In this document: positions 15,557 through 25,002 of the stretch, one piece after another | Layout: each line of letters begins with the position of its first letter | Position numbering within the stretch: position 1 is the first letter of the stretch | Source of the DNA: Novosphingobium colocasiae | GTDB taxonomy: Bacteria; Pseudomonadota; Alphaproteobacteria; Sphingomonadales; Sphingomonadaceae | Direction: 5' to 3' | Length of the DNA stretch: 64,000 bases | Assembly (NCBI RefSeq): GCF_014652555.1 | Contig: NZ_BMZA01000001.1 | Span: 658,900 to 722,899, forward strand | Program-made: the position numbers and the translations under genes | Notes under the pieces: model-generated | Database searches by the model: none | The model's input: only the letters and a program-made list of their open reading frames with translations | Told to the model about the DNA's origin: nothing

Positions 15557-16039
15557 TTATTCGCGGTCGTCGCCCGGGGTCTGTTCGGCGGCGGCCTCAA
15601 GCTCTGCGGGCTTGCGCTGTTCGAACACCTTGGCGATACGCTTTTCCGCCTCCGCCGAAAGGTTCTTGGCTGCGGAGGGGAACATCTCCTCCTCTTCCTC
15701 GTCGATATGGTGGAGATAGCGGTGGCGCATCTCCTTGAACTTCGTCAGCCACGCTGACGAGGACATGTCGATGTCCACCAACTCGCCCAGATAATCGTCG
15801 ATTTCCTTGTGTTCGGATACCGAATGGCGCGCTTCGTCGCGCAGGTCCGGTTCGGCCAGCATGGTGGCATAAAGCGATTCCTCTTCGGCCGCCGCATGCG
15901 CCTGCAGTTCGGTGCGCAGCGCCTCGAACTGGGTGCGCCGTTCCTCGCTGGCACCGCTGGTCTCTCCCAGCTTCTCCAGCATGGCGCGGTGGCGGTCATG
16001 ATCGGCTTTGAGGTCCCTGAAGATGCGGGCATCGGCCAT
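15557..16039 (-). CDS. Hemerythrin HHE domain protein
   Basis: 160 residues. Candidate di-iron ligands are H14 (LKADHDRHR), H48 with E52 (AHAAAEEESLY), H77 (SEHKEIDDY) and H106/H110 with E-rich HHIDEEEEEMFP, the HHE-domain pattern. Such proteins bind oxygen or NO or protect against oxidative stress. The ATG at 16039 begins MADARIFRDL; the C-terminal 30 residues are a charged tail. It lies in the same orientation as the PNPOx-like gene and near a similar promoter, so a stress role is likely. Confidence 0.88.
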   Translation of the reverse strand: MADARIFRDLKADHDRHRAMLEKLGETSGASEERRTQFEALRTELQAHAAAEEESLYATMLAEPDLRDEARHSVSEHKEIDDYLGELVDIDMSSSAWLTKFKEMRHRYLHHIDEEEEEMFPSAAKNLSAEAEKRIAKVFEQRKPAELEAAAEQTPGDDRE

Positions 16040-16074
16040 GGTCGAAAGTCCTCTGTTGCGATGGTTGCCGATGC

Positions 16075-16099
16075 AACGCTGCCGGAACCCGTCGGTTGC
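16075..16099 (-). promoter_or_regulatory. Possible EcfG-type promoter of the hemerythrin gene
   Basis: On the minus strand: GCAAC (16095-16099), 16-base spacer, CGTT (16075-16078). The -10 is perfect and the -35 has one mismatch. The position, 35 bases before the ATG, matches the other promoters of this island. Confidence 0.4.
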
Positions 16100-16181
16100 A
16101 GCGGTGGCCTGACAACCTGTGCCGGGTTGGCGCGTTGATCGGGCAGGTGGAATCCCACGATCCTGACAACGGCGAACCTTC

Positions 16182-17174
16182 ATGCCCCCTTCAGCCCTGC
16201 GCTTCGTCGAGGAAGACGAGCCCGGCATCACCCGCAAGCCCGCCAGACAACGGGCGGGCAAAGTGCAATGGGCCTATTTCGCGCCTGACGGCGGGCGGAT
16301 TACGGACCGCGCCGAGATCGACCGGCTGAACGCGGTGGCGCTGCCGCCCGCCTATCGCGATTGCTGGTATGCTTGCGACCCGCGCAGCCACCTGCTGGCG
16401 ACCGGCATCGACGCGCGCGGGCGCAAGCAATACCGCTACCACCCCGAGTGGCGGGAGGCGCGCGAGGCGATGAAGTTCGATCGCTGCGGCGCGTTCGGTG
16501 CCCTGTTGCCGCGCCTTCGCGAACAGGTGCGCAAGGACCTTGGCCGCCGCAGCCTGACGCGCGAGCGGGCCATTGCCTCGGTCATCACTCTGCTCGATCA
16601 GGGCGCAATCCGCGTCGGCAACGAATGCTATGCGCGGGAGAACAGGAGTTTCGGCGCTACCACCCTGCGCCGTCGTCATGCCAGGCTGGCATCAGGGCGC
16701 TTGCGGCTTCGTTTCATCGGCAAAGGCGGCAAGAAGCACGAGATCGATTGCGCGGACCGTCGGTTGGCGACATGCGTGCGGCGCATGCAGGACCTGCCGG
16801 GCCAGCACCTGTTCCAGTATCTCGACGCCGAGGGGCTGGCGCGGCCGGTGCACAGCCAGGATGTGAACGCCTACATCGCCGATGTGCTGGGCGAGGGGTT
16901 CTCCGCCAAGCATTTTCGCACCTGGGCGGCCAGCACGATCGCCTTCGCACACCTCCATGCCCATCCCGGCGCGTCGCTCAAGGCGATGCTGGAGGATGTC
17001 TGCGACCGCCTCGGCAACACCCCGGCGATCGCGCGCAAGTCCTATGTCCATCCCAAGGTGCTTGCCGCTGCAACGGGCGAGTACGCCCCGGCGCTGCCCA
17101 GGACACTGCCACGCAAAACCCGCTGGCTGAGCCGCGAGGAGCGGGGGTTGCTGGCCTTTCTGGGGGAAGGTTAG
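16182..17174 (+). CDS. DNA topoisomerase IB (poxvirus-type)
   Basis: 330 residues. Catalytic elements of type IB topoisomerases are visible: R144 (IRVGNECYARENRSFG), K181 region (FIGKGGKKHE), R246 (FSAKHFRTWAAS) and the nucleophilic Y288 (IARKSYVHP). It relaxes supercoils by transient single-strand cleavage without ATP. The length is normal for the bacterial poxvirus-like group. It is head-to-head with the hemerythrin gene and overlaps the convergent acyltransferase gene by four bases. Confidence 0.93.
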   Translation: MPPSALRFVEEDEPGITRKPARQRAGKVQWAYFAPDGGRITDRAEIDRLNAVALPPAYRDCWYACDPRSHLLATGIDARGRKQYRYHPEWREAREAMKFDRCGAFGALLPRLREQVRKDLGRRSLTRERAIASVITLLDQGAIRVGNECYARENRSFGATTLRRRHARLASGRLRLRFIGKGGKKHEIDCADRRLATCVRRMQDLPGQHLFQYLDAEGLARPVHSQDVNAYIADVLGEGFSAKHFRTWAASTIAFAHLHAHPGASLKAMLEDVCDRLGNTPAIARKSYVHPKVLAAATGEYAPALPRTLPRKTRWLSREERGLLAFLGEG

Positions 17175-18343
17175 GGCCGCCTCCGTCCCAACCGTCCGCC
17201 GCTCAGCACGCGGGCGGCGGCGGGCCAATGGCGGCTGAGCGGGCTCGCCACCGCCAGTGTCGCCCCAAGGACCAGGAGCGGCTGGAGGATCAGAAACAGC
17301 GGATAGAGCGGTGAGCCCAGCGGGCCAGTGAGGCGGCCGATCAGTGGCGCGAACAGCCAGATCAGGGTCAGATGGGCGCAGAACAGGAAGAAGGCATAAG
17401 GTTCCAGCGCCAGCAGCGGCCCTCGCGCATCGCTCCGCGCCACCGCCCAGGCGATCCGCCAGAACGCGAAGGCGGCGGCGATCCTTACCGTCAGGTCGAA
17501 CGCCACGAAGGCGGGCATCGCGCCCGGATCGGCGAGGGCGAACTCCAGCGCCAGCTTGACCGGCAGCAGCAGCGCGAAGGGAAGCACGGCGCGGGATAGC
17601 GGCCATTCCGCCACCCGCTCTGCCGCCCCGGTCTGGCGCGCGATCATGCCCAGCGCGAAGAACATCAGGATCGACGGGCGCAGGAAGATCGGCCAGCCCA
17701 GCGCGAACGCCTGTGCGATCCCTGCCGCCAGTGCGATCAGGCCGAGCGCGCGGGCGGGCAGCCGCACCAGCGCCGGAGCCAGCACCATGCACACGAACAG
17801 ATCGCGCAGGAACGGCATCTGGACGTTGATGTCGGGATTGCGAGTGAGGATCAGCAGTTCCTCGATCGTCCAGCCCAGCGTGTGCGGAACCGGGGCGGGG
17901 AGGGTGAAAAGCCAGGCGGTGCCCGATACCAGCACCAGCGCGATGGCATTCCACACCACCATCGGCAGCAGCACGGTGCGCGCCTTGCGACCGACATGGC
18001 CGGCCCAGTCGCGCCGCCGGCCGTCGCGCTCCGCCAGCGACGCCATCACCAGCCACCCCGAAATCAGCCCGAGCAGCGGCACCGCGCTGCGCCCGAAACA
18101 TTCCATCAGCACCCAGCGCAGATTTTCCTGAAAAGTGCCGCGCGCCAGTTCCAGGCCGTTGCCGCCAAGGCCCGTCCAGGCATGGACGTAGACCACGCCC
18201 AGGATACACAGCACCCGGGCAATGCCGATCGCGTCCGACCGGCGTTGACGCGCCTGCTCGTCGGGCCGCGTTTCAGCGGGGACATCGCGCTGCGATCCGG
18301 GCAGGGGCACTGCGCCTTGTCTGGTCAGGACGATGTCTTGCAA
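17171..18343 (-). CDS. Acyltransferase 3 family membrane protein
   Basis: 390 residues with about ten membrane helices of the acyltransferase 3 (OafA/NodX/OpgC-like) family: IGIARVLCILGVVYVHAW with the family histidine, RSAVPLLGLISGWL, RKARTVLLPMVVWN and a conserved LFVCMVLAPAL segment. Such enzymes transfer acyl groups to envelope or secreted carbohydrates. The TTG at 18343 is the first usable start. No glycosyltransferase cluster is nearby, so the target is unknown. Confidence 0.85.
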   Translation of the reverse strand: MQDIVLTRQGAVPLPGSQRDVPAETRPDEQARQRRSDAIGIARVLCILGVVYVHAWTGLGGNGLELARGTFQENLRWVLMECFGRSAVPLLGLISGWLVMASLAERDGRRRDWAGHVGRKARTVLLPMVVWNAIALVLVSGTAWLFTLPAPVPHTLGWTIEELLILTRNPDINVQMPFLRDLFVCMVLAPALVRLPARALGLIALAAGIAQAFALGWPIFLRPSILMFFALGMIARQTGAAERVAEWPLSRAVLPFALLLPVKLALEFALADPGAMPAFVAFDLTVRIAAAFAFWRIAWAVARSDARGPLLALEPYAFFLFCAHLTLIWLFAPLIGRLTGPLGSPLYPLFLILQPLLVLGATLAVASPLSRHWPAAARVLSGGRLGRRRP

Positions 18344-18484
18344 GCGCGTTCTCCGTGGCTGGACGACTGCTCGCCGGTTGCATGGCGCACCTGTCTGTCA
18401 GCACAACAAGCTGCCAGGAATGCGACAGGTTCCCCGTCGCGACGGGTAGACTGTGCGATTGATGTCATTAGGCTACGCGCGGCC

Positions 18485-18522
18485 TGCTCCTCCACCCTTC
18501 AGGGGGGAGGTCGGGAGGGGGT
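18485..18522 (-). repeat. 38-bp intergenic repeat (R4), copy 2
   Basis: On the minus strand it reads ACCCCCTCCCGACCTCCCCC then CTGAAGGGTGGAGGAGCA and matches 14871-14907. The 252-base gap it lies in (18344-18595) shows nothing else. Confidence 0.65.
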
Positions 18523-18595
18523 GTGCCGCCGCACGCCTTGACGCGCTGCCTTGCGGCATCGCTCCCCCAACCCCGCCCTGCCGGGGAGAGTTCGA

Positions 18596-20356
18596 TCAGG
18601 CGGCCAGCTTGAACGGCTCGATCTCTCCGGAAAGGTACAGCTTCTTGGCCTTGGCGCGGCTCAGCTTGCCCGAACTGGTGCGCGGCAGGCTTTTGGGCGG
18701 GACCAGTTCGACGACGCAATTCATGCCGGTGATCGAACGCACCTTGTCGCGGATCTGGTCACGCAGCGCTACGCGCGCCTCGGGATCGGACACGCGGCAG
18801 TGGACCAGCACCGCCGGCGCTTCCTCGCCGTTTTCGGTTTCGACCGAGAAGGCGGCGATATCGCCGTGGTTGAAGCCGGGCAACTGCTCCACCGCCCACT
18901 CGATATCCTGCGGCCAGTGGTTCTTGCCGTTGATGATGATCATGTCCTTCGCCCGGCCGACGATGAACAGATAGCCTTTCGCCATGTACCCCATGTCACC
19001 GGTATCAAGCCAGCCGTCGACCAGACACGCGGCGGTGGCTTCGGGATCGCGGAAGTAGGAATGCATGACGCTGACGCCGCGGCACCAGACCTTGCCGATC
19101 TTGTGATCGCCCTGCAGGGTGCCGTCTTCGCCCCGGATCACCACTTCCATGTCTCGCACGGGTTTGCCGCAGTTGACGATGGCGCGATAGCGGGCCGGGC
19201 GCGAAAGGTCGCGCGGGGCACCCGACAGACGCTCTTCCTCGACCAGTTCGACGCGGATGCCTTCGCCGGGCGGCATGATCGTGACGGCAAGGGTGGCTTC
19301 GGCCAGGCCATAGCTGGGCAGGAACGACGCAGCCTTGAACCCGGCGGCGGCAAAGGCGTTGACGAAGTTCTGCATCACGTCCGGGCGGATCATGTCGGCA
19401 CCGTTACCGGCCAGCCGCCAGCGCGACAGGTCGAACCGGTCGGTCACCGCGCTCTGGCTGGAAATGCGACGCGCGCAGATGTCATAGCCGAATGTGGGCG
19501 AATAGGAGATCGAGGTGCCCTGGTTGCGGCTGATCATGTCGAGCCAGGCCAGCGGGCGGCGGGCGAAATCCTCGGTCTTCATGTAATCGCCGGAAACCTG
19601 GTTGGCGATCAGCGACAGGAAGCAGCCGACCAGGCCCATGTCATGGTACCAGGGCAGCCAGGAAATGCAGCGGTCGGCCGGCTCCACTTCCATGCCGTGG
19701 CTGTGGCTGGCAAGGTTCGACAGCAGCGAGCGATGGGTGACGGCAACGCCGTGGGGAAAGCGGGTCGAACCGCTGGAATACTGGAGATAGCAGATATCGT
19801 CCGGCGAACGCGCGGGCAGCTCCACCACCGGGGCATCCTTGGCGGCGAAATCGGCCCAGCCGGCGTGCGCGCAGCCCTGGCGCGCGGCGGCGGCCTCGAT
19901 CATGGCGGCGATCTCGTCCGGGCCGACCAGCAGCACCGGGTCCGAACTGTCAAGCTGGACCGCAAGCTGTTCGATGTAATTGTCCTTGCCGCCGAAGCTG
20001 GTGGGCAGGGGCAGCGGCACCGGCCACGCGCCGGCATAGACCGCGCCGCAGAACAGGGCGGCGAAATCGGGGCCGGTTTCGGCGATCAGCGCCACGCGAT
20101 CGTTCGGCTTGATGCCGCGCGCGATCAGCGCATGGGCGACCTTGATCGCATCCTCGCGCAGTTCGCTGAACGGATAGACCCGCGCCAACGTGCCGCGCGC
20201 ATCGTGGAAATTGAAGCCGCGCGCGCCGGTGGCGGCATAATCCAGCGCCTCGGTAAAGGTGGCGAAATCGGCGAAACGACGGGGCAGCACGTCCTCGTTA
20301 GGCGTCGATACCGGCTTGTGCGTCCCGTGCGGCACCAAGTTGATGGTGTCGTTCAT
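18596..20356 (-). CDS. Fatty acyl-AMP ligase (FAAL/FadD32-like)
   Basis: 586 residues of the ANL adenylation superfamily. Motifs: YSSGST at 193-198 (phosphate loop), SWLPWYHDMGLVG, YGLAEATLAV, WLDTGDMGY and the C-terminal catalytic K564 (SSGKLSR). The WYHDMGLVG motif and the overall length match fatty acyl-AMP ligases rather than acyl-CoA synthetases. These usually load an acyl carrier protein of a PKS or lipid-assembly system. No ACP, PKS or NRPS gene is visible here, so its acceptor is unknown. Confidence 0.88.
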   Translation of the reverse strand: MNDTINLVPHGTHKPVSTPNEDVLPRRFADFATFTEALDYAATGARGFNFHDARGTLARVYPFSELREDAIKVAHALIARGIKPNDRVALIAETGPDFAALFCGAVYAGAWPVPLPLPTSFGGKDNYIEQLAVQLDSSDPVLLVGPDEIAAMIEAAAARQGCAHAGWADFAAKDAPVVELPARSPDDICYLQYSSGSTRFPHGVAVTHRSLLSNLASHSHGMEVEPADRCISWLPWYHDMGLVGCFLSLIANQVSGDYMKTEDFARRPLAWLDMISRNQGTSISYSPTFGYDICARRISSQSAVTDRFDLSRWRLAGNGADMIRPDVMQNFVNAFAAAGFKAASFLPSYGLAEATLAVTIMPPGEGIRVELVEEERLSGAPRDLSRPARYRAIVNCGKPVRDMEVVIRGEDGTLQGDHKIGKVWCRGVSVMHSYFRDPEATAACLVDGWLDTGDMGYMAKGYLFIVGRAKDMIIINGKNHWPQDIEWAVEQLPGFNHGDIAAFSVETENGEEAPAVLVHCRVSDPEARVALRDQIRDKVRSITGMNCVVELVPPKSLPRTSSGKLSRAKAKKLYLSGEIEPFKLAA

Positions 20357-20504
20357 TCGTTGTAACCCGTTCTTTGTTAAACCGTTTTACGTCTGCATGC
20401 GGCACTTAGGCGTTGTTTTATGAACCTTGCCTAGACCGCCGCGATGCATGCACCACTCGCACGCTCTCCCCATTCGGCTGTGACTGTGGCACGAATAGGG
20501 CAAG

Positions 20505-21065
20505 ATGTCCGACAAGCGTCGCAATCGTGTCCCGTTCACCCCCGCCGCCCTGGAGCAGACGGCGCTGGCCTATGTCGCGCGTTATGCGACGACGCAAGCC
20601 CGCCTGCGTAGTTACCTGGTGCGAAAGCTGCGCGAGCGTGGCTGGGAAGGCACAGATGACCGGACGGAGGACCGGCCCGAGGACCGCATCGAGGCGCTGG
20701 TCATGCGGTTCGCTCAGGCAGGCTACCTGGATGACGAGGCCTGGGCGCGGATGCGATCGGGCGCGCTGGCGCGGCGCGGGTTCGGGGCGGGGCGCATCGG
20801 GCAGGCGCTGCGCGAAGCGGGCATCGCCGAGGACTTGCGCGCCGATAACCGGCTGGACGAACCGGCGCAGCGGCAGGCGGCGCTGGTGCTCGCGCGGCGG
20901 CGGCGGTTCGGGCCGTTTCGCGGGGCTGATCTGCTGCCCGACCGGCCGCAGCGCGAAAAGCAGGTGGCCGCCATGGTCCGCGCCGGCCACCCGCTCGACA
21001 TCGCCCGCCGGATCGTCGATGCGCGTGATCCGGAAGAGGTGGAGCAGTGGGCCGATTCGGCCTGA
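20505..21065 (+). CDS. recX: RecX family regulatory protein
   Basis: 186 residues made of repeated three-helix modules: ALAYVARYATTQARLRSYLVRKL, RFAQAGYLDDEAWARM, GALARRGFGAGRIGQALREAGI. This pattern and the YLDDxxWA motif are typical of RecX, which binds RecA filaments and limits recombination. No recA is nearby. The next gene begins 32 bases later, with a good AAGGAG site, so co-transcription is possible. Confidence 0.88.
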   Translation: MSDKRRNRVPFTPAALEQTALAYVARYATTQARLRSYLVRKLRERGWEGTDDRTEDRPEDRIEALVMRFAQAGYLDDEAWARMRSGALARRGFGAGRIGQALREAGIAEDLRADNRLDEPAQRQAALVLARRRRFGPFRGADLLPDRPQREKQVAAMVRAGHPLDIARRIVDARDPEEVEQWADSA

Positions 21066-21096
21066 GGCACCCGCCTGAACCGCAAGGAGCATCGTC

Positions 21097-21606
21097 GTGC
21101 GTCTGAAACATCCGCTTGCCGCTCTTGCCCTGCTGGCCGCCGTCGCGTGTTCGCAAGGGCCGCAGGAAGCCGCAGCCACGCCGCCGGTTTCGGCTGCTCC
21201 GTCAGCGGACGCTGCCGCGCCGTCGGTGCATCCCGATTCCGGCCTCCGCGTCATCCCGCTGACGGTGCGTTCCGCCGGCGGCGTTCACACGTTCCGGGTG
21301 GAACTGGCGGGCACTTCGGCCGAGCAGGCGCGCGGGCTGATGTTCCGCAGCCGGATGGGCGCGGACGAAGGCATGATCTTCCCGATGAACCCGCCCCGCG
21401 TGCCGTCCTTCTGGATGCACAACACCGTGCTGCCGCTCGATATCGTGTTTATCGGCGAGGATGGGCGCATCCTCAACATCGCGCATGGCAAGCCCTACGA
21501 CGAAAGCCTGCTGTCCGCCGCCGGCTTCGCGATCGGCGTGCTGGAACTCAACGCCGGCCGCGCCGCCGAACTGGGCATCGTGCCCGGCGATGTGGTGCAG
21601 TGGTGA
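21097..21606 (+). CDS. DUF192 domain lipoprotein
   Basis: 169 residues. A lipoprotein signal (LALLAAVACSQG, lipobox with Cys18) is followed by an Ala/Pro/Ser linker and a DUF192 domain (FRVELAGTSAEQARGLMFR, FPMNPPRVPSFWMHNTVLPLDIVFI, LELNAGRAAELGI). DUF192 is a small, widely conserved domain of unknown biochemical role. The GTG at 21097 has AAGGAG ten bases upstream. Confidence 0.9.
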   Translation: MRLKHPLAALALLAAVACSQGPQEAAATPPVSAAPSADAAAPSVHPDSGLRVIPLTVRSAGGVHTFRVELAGTSAEQARGLMFRSRMGADEGMIFPMNPPRVPSFWMHNTVLPLDIVFIGEDGRILNIAHGKPYDESLLSAAGFAIGVLELNAGRAAELGIVPGDVVQW

Positions 21607-21803
21607 TTTGCAGCCCGCGGTGACATCGGCAGCACCCCTAAGTATTACAAAACTGTAATTTCGCCGAGCACTTGCCGCCGTTTACGGACGGGCCAACAGT
21701 TCGTCGTAATTCGGCTGGACAGCGATAGCCGGTGCTTTATTCGCGATGGAACATTCTTGGGGAGAGTCGGCGTCGCCGGCTCGGGAATGGGGGACATGAT
21801 TTT

Positions 21804-22469
21804 ATGCGCGTCGCACTTTGCGCCACAACGCTGCTTTGCCTTTCTACCAGCGCTTTCGCTGAACCCGTCGTCCAGCAGGTGCCCGGAGCACCGGCTGCGG
21901 TAACGGCGGCTGTCGTTCCGGCGGTTGTCGAGCCTGCCCTGCAGACCCTCGTGCTGCCGCCCAACACCGAAGTGGTGGTGACCAGCAACGAAACGATCAC
22001 CACCAAGGGCAAGCTCATCAAGCAGGGCAGCAAGTTCAAGCTCGCCACCATGTTCGACGTGATGCAGGACGGCGTTGTCGTGATCCCCAAGGGGACCGTT
22101 GGCGAAGGCACCGTCACCTACATCACCAACAAGGGCGCATTCGGCAAGTCGGGCAAGATGGAAGTCTCGTTCGACTGGCTCGACATGGGCGGTCGGCGCA
22201 TCCCGCTCACCGGCACGTTCCGTCAGGAAGGCGAAGGCAACACCGGTGCGACGGTTGCCACGGCGGTTGCCGTCGGCGTGTTCTCGGCTTTCGTGACCGG
22301 GCGTTCGGCGACGATCGTCAACGGCCAGCAATTGCGCGCTCACACCGTTGAGCCGCTGTCGTTCACTATTCCCGCCAACGCCCCGCGTCAGATGACCGGA
22401 ACGCTCGCGCCGACGCCGCAGGCGGCCCCGGTTGCTGCACCGGTAGCAGCACCCGCTTCGGCGAGCTGA
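21804..22469 (+). CDS. Secreted hypothetical protein (TrbI/VirB10-like beta pattern unconfirmed)
   Basis: 221 residues. A signal peptide (MRVALCATTLLCLSTSAFA, likely cleaved before EP) leads into a beta-rich domain (NTEVVVTSNETITTKGKLIKQGSKF, VVVIPKGTVGEGTVTYIT, KMEVSFDWLDMGGRRIPLTG). A glycine/valine helix (ATAVAVGVFSAFVTG) and an Ala/Pro tail follow. The GTVGEG and KSGKMEVSFDW strands recall periplasmic domains that set pore or conduit proteins, but I cannot name the family. It is followed by a terminator. Confidence 0.7.
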   Translation: MRVALCATTLLCLSTSAFAEPVVQQVPGAPAAVTAAVVPAVVEPALQTLVLPPNTEVVVTSNETITTKGKLIKQGSKFKLATMFDVMQDGVVVIPKGTVGEGTVTYITNKGAFGKSGKMEVSFDWLDMGGRRIPLTGTFRQEGEGNTGATVATAVAVGVFSAFVTGRSATIVNGQQLRAHTVEPLSFTIPANAPRQMTGTLAPTPQAAPVAAPVAAPASAS

Positions 22470-22493
22470 TCCGAGCCTCATCGTTACGGACGC

Positions 22494-22530
22494 AAAAGGG
22501 CCCGCCATCGTCTGAATGGCGGGCCTTTTT
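22494..22530. terminator. Bidirectional terminator between the secreted protein gene and the MCP gene
   Basis: Perfect stem GGCCCGCCAT/ATGGCGGGCC (22499-22508 with 22516-22525) with AAAA before and TTTTT after. It serves both convergent genes. Confidence 0.9.
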
Positions 22531-22547
22531 CATAGGGCCAGACCGGT

Positions 22548-24413
22548 TCAGAATTCCGACCAGTCATCCGCCGCCGCGCTGCCCCCGCCGCCGACTGCAG
22601 CGAGGCGGCGCGCCGGTGCGCGGGCGGCGGCGCGTTGCGGCGGCGTCTGGCGAGCAGCCGCGAAGCCGGTCGCACCGCCGGTGCCGCCGCCGGTGAACCG
22701 CGCCACCATCTTGCCGAGCCGGCCCGCTTCGTTTGCCAGCGCGCGCGAGGCGGCGGTCGATTCCTCGACCAGCGCGGCGTTCTGCTGGGTCGTGGTGTCC
22801 ATCTGGCCGACGACCTGGTCGACCTGGCGGATGGCGCTGGCCTGATCTTCGGCCGACTGGGCTATGGTATCGATCATCTGCGCCAGCGTCGCCGTGCTGG
22901 CAACAATCTGTTCGAGCGCGCTCTTGGTGGCGTTCATCATCTCGACGCCGTTGCCCACTTCGGCCCCGCTGGTCTTGATGATCCCGGCGATCTCGCGCGC
23001 CGATTCGGCCGAGCGCTGGGCCAGCGCTCGCACTTCGGTGGCGACCACCGCGAAGCCCTTGCCGGCCTCGCCCGCCCGCGCCGCCTCGACCCCGGCGTTG
23101 AGGGCGAGGAGGTTGGTCTGGAAGGCGATGCCGTCGATCAGGGTGACGATTTCCTGCATGCGGCGGCTGGAATCGGCGATCTTTTCCATCGCGCCCACCG
23201 CCTGCTGCATGATGTCGCCGCTGCTGATCGCCTGGCCTTCGGTGTCGCGCGCGGTCTGGCGGGCCTTGCCGGCGGTCTGCGCGGTATCGGTCACCGCCTC
23301 GCGCAGTTCGCGAACGGCTGCTGCCGATTCCTCCAGCGCCGCCGCCTGCGAGGACGTGCGGTTGGACAGGTCGTTCGCGGCACTGGCGATCTCCGCCGAT
23401 CCGGTGCTGACGCTTTCGGATGCGCTCGCAACCTCGCGCATCAGCGTTGCGAGAGTATCGACGGTATCGTTGAAATCGACCCGCAACCGCTCGTAATCGG
23501 CGGGGAAGGCGGTGGTGATCGCGCAATCGAGCTTGCCGGACTTGAGCGCGCCGAGGCCGCTGGCGAGGCTATCGACCATGGCCCCCTGGATCCGCGTCTG
23601 TTCTTCCGCCTGCTGGCGGGTGCGGGCCTCGACACCCGCCTTGATCGCGTCCAGCGCCCGGGCGATATCGCCGATCTCGTCTGTCAGCTCACGCCCGGGG
23701 ACGGCCCGGTCCAGATTGCCGCCGGCCATTTCCCGCATCGCATCGGTCAACCGCGACAGCGGCCCGCTGAGCCGGTTCCTGATGATGGCGACGATGGCCA
23801 GGCTGACGATCGCGATGATCCCCAGCGCCATGCCGATCCGCCATGTCGCGGAGGCGACGATCTCTTTGCCCTCCAGCCCGGCTCGCTTGCCGATATCGAC
23901 ATTGTAGCGGAATTCCTTGGCCATGTGCTGGTCAAGCACTTCGCCAAGCGGGCGCAGGCGGGTGTTGAAAAGTGAGGTGGCCCGCTCGGTCTGGATCGAA
24001 AGCGAGGCCTGACGTGTAGGTTCTGCCGCCTGTTTCCATGACTGCCAGTCTCCGAGCAACTGGGCGAACATGGCGCGTTCCGTCTCGTCTGACAGTAATG
24101 CCTGGTAGGACGCGAACTTGGCGTCGGTCTCGTGCATGGACTCCACGAGTTGCGCATCGAGGCGCCGGGTTCCTTCGGGCGTGGTCTCCAGGATATGCGC
24201 GGCCATCAACTGCCGCGAGCGGGCCGCGCCTTGCGCGATGTCACCCAGCACGGCCAGGCTGGGCACGGTGTTGTCGGCCGAATAGGCGAGCGAATCTCCG
24301 ATCCGGCCGATGATCTGCAAAGCCAGGCCGCCGCCGCCCAGCGCGAGCAGTGCCACGCCGATCGTGGCGGCCATCGTCACCGTCTGGATTTTCAGTTTTT
24401 GCAAAATCGCCAT
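22548..24413 (-). CDS. Methyl-accepting chemotaxis protein
   Basis: 621 residues: TM1 near 12-34, a periplasmic four-helix-bundle sensor region, TM2 near 193-213, a HAMP domain and the long signalling coiled coil. The tip is highly conserved ([41 protein letters not shown]). The C-terminus ends DWSEF, matching the xWxxF pentapeptide that tethers CheR/CheB. The ATG at 24413 was preferred to one at 24425. No che genes are in the window. Confidence 0.93.
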   Translation of the reverse strand: MAILQKLKIQTVTMAATIGVALLALGGGGLALQIIGRIGDSLAYSADNTVPSLAVLGDIAQGAARSRQLMAAHILETTPEGTRRLDAQLVESMHETDAKFASYQALLSDETERAMFAQLLGDWQSWKQAAEPTRQASLSIQTERATSLFNTRLRPLGEVLDQHMAKEFRYNVDIGKRAGLEGKEIVASATWRIGMALGIIAIVSLAIVAIIRNRLSGPLSRLTDAMREMAGGNLDRAVPGRELTDEIGDIARALDAIKAGVEARTRQQAEEQTRIQGAMVDSLASGLGALKSGKLDCAITTAFPADYERLRVDFNDTVDTLATLMREVASASESVSTGSAEIASAANDLSNRTSSQAAALEESAAAVRELREAVTDTAQTAGKARQTARDTEGQAISSGDIMQQAVGAMEKIADSSRRMQEIVTLIDGIAFQTNLLALNAGVEAARAGEAGKGFAVVATEVRALAQRSAESAREIAGIIKTSGAEVGNGVEMMNATKSALEQIVASTATLAQMIDTIAQSAEDQASAIRQVDQVVGQMDTTTQQNAALVEESTAASRALANEAGRLGKMVARFTGGGTGGATGFAAARQTPPQRAAARAPARRLAAVGGGGSAAADDWSEF

Positions 24414-24589
24414 TTGCACACATTCCATTGAACAGGGCGCGATGACGCGCCTTCGAGGGGTGGTGCAATCGATAGCGGCCAGAAGCGAACATGCCGCTTT
24501 GCCGCGATTACGTACTTTGCCGGGGCATTGGGGGTGAAAGCACAGACATGCTTGCGCAGCACCGGCCAAACGGGCTAACGCGCCAGACC

Positions 24590-24991
24590 ATGGGAATCCT
24601 CGGCAAGATCTTCACCTGGTGGGACGGCGCCACCATCGGCACCTCGCTCTGGAGCTCGATGAACGGCGAACATGTCGGCACCGACGCGCAGGGCAACACC
24701 TACTTCCGTGCGAAGAAGGCGAAAACCGTCGAAGGCTACGAAAAGCGCTGGGTCATCTATCATGGTGCCAACGATGCCAGCCGGGTTCCGGCCGAATGGC
24801 ACGGCTGGCTGCACCATTCCTATGACGCCGTGCCGGAAAGCCACCTGCCGGCACCGCGCATCTGGGAAGTGGACTATACCCCCAACGCCACGGGCACCGC
24901 CATGGCCTATCGTCCGCAAGGCGCGCTGGAGCGCGGTGGCCGGCGCGCCCCCGCCACCGGCGATTACGAGGCCTGGACCCCGGACGCCTGA
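24590..24991 (+). CDS. NADH:ubiquinone oxidoreductase subunit NDUFA12 (B17.2-like)
   Basis: 133 residues. The conserved core [52 protein letters not shown] is diagnostic for the NDUFA12 family, an accessory complex I subunit found in alphaproteobacteria and mitochondria. The ATG at 24590 gives the normal start [11 protein letters not shown]2155 and aat follow, a neighbourhood shared by many alphaproteobacteria. The core complex I operon is not in this window. Confidence 0.95.
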   Translation: MGILGKIFTWWDGATIGTSLWSSMNGEHVGTDAQGNTYFRAKKAKTVEGYEKRWVIYHGANDASRVPAEWHGWLHHSYDAVPESHLPAPRIWEVDYTPNATGTAMAYRPQGALERGGRRAPATGDYEAWTPDA

Positions 24992-25002
24992 GGCAGCGGC
25001 TG

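Noticed and set aside
18551..20365. 604-codon plus-strand frame opposite the fatty acyl-AMP ligase
   Set aside because: Shadow of a clear ANL-family gene.
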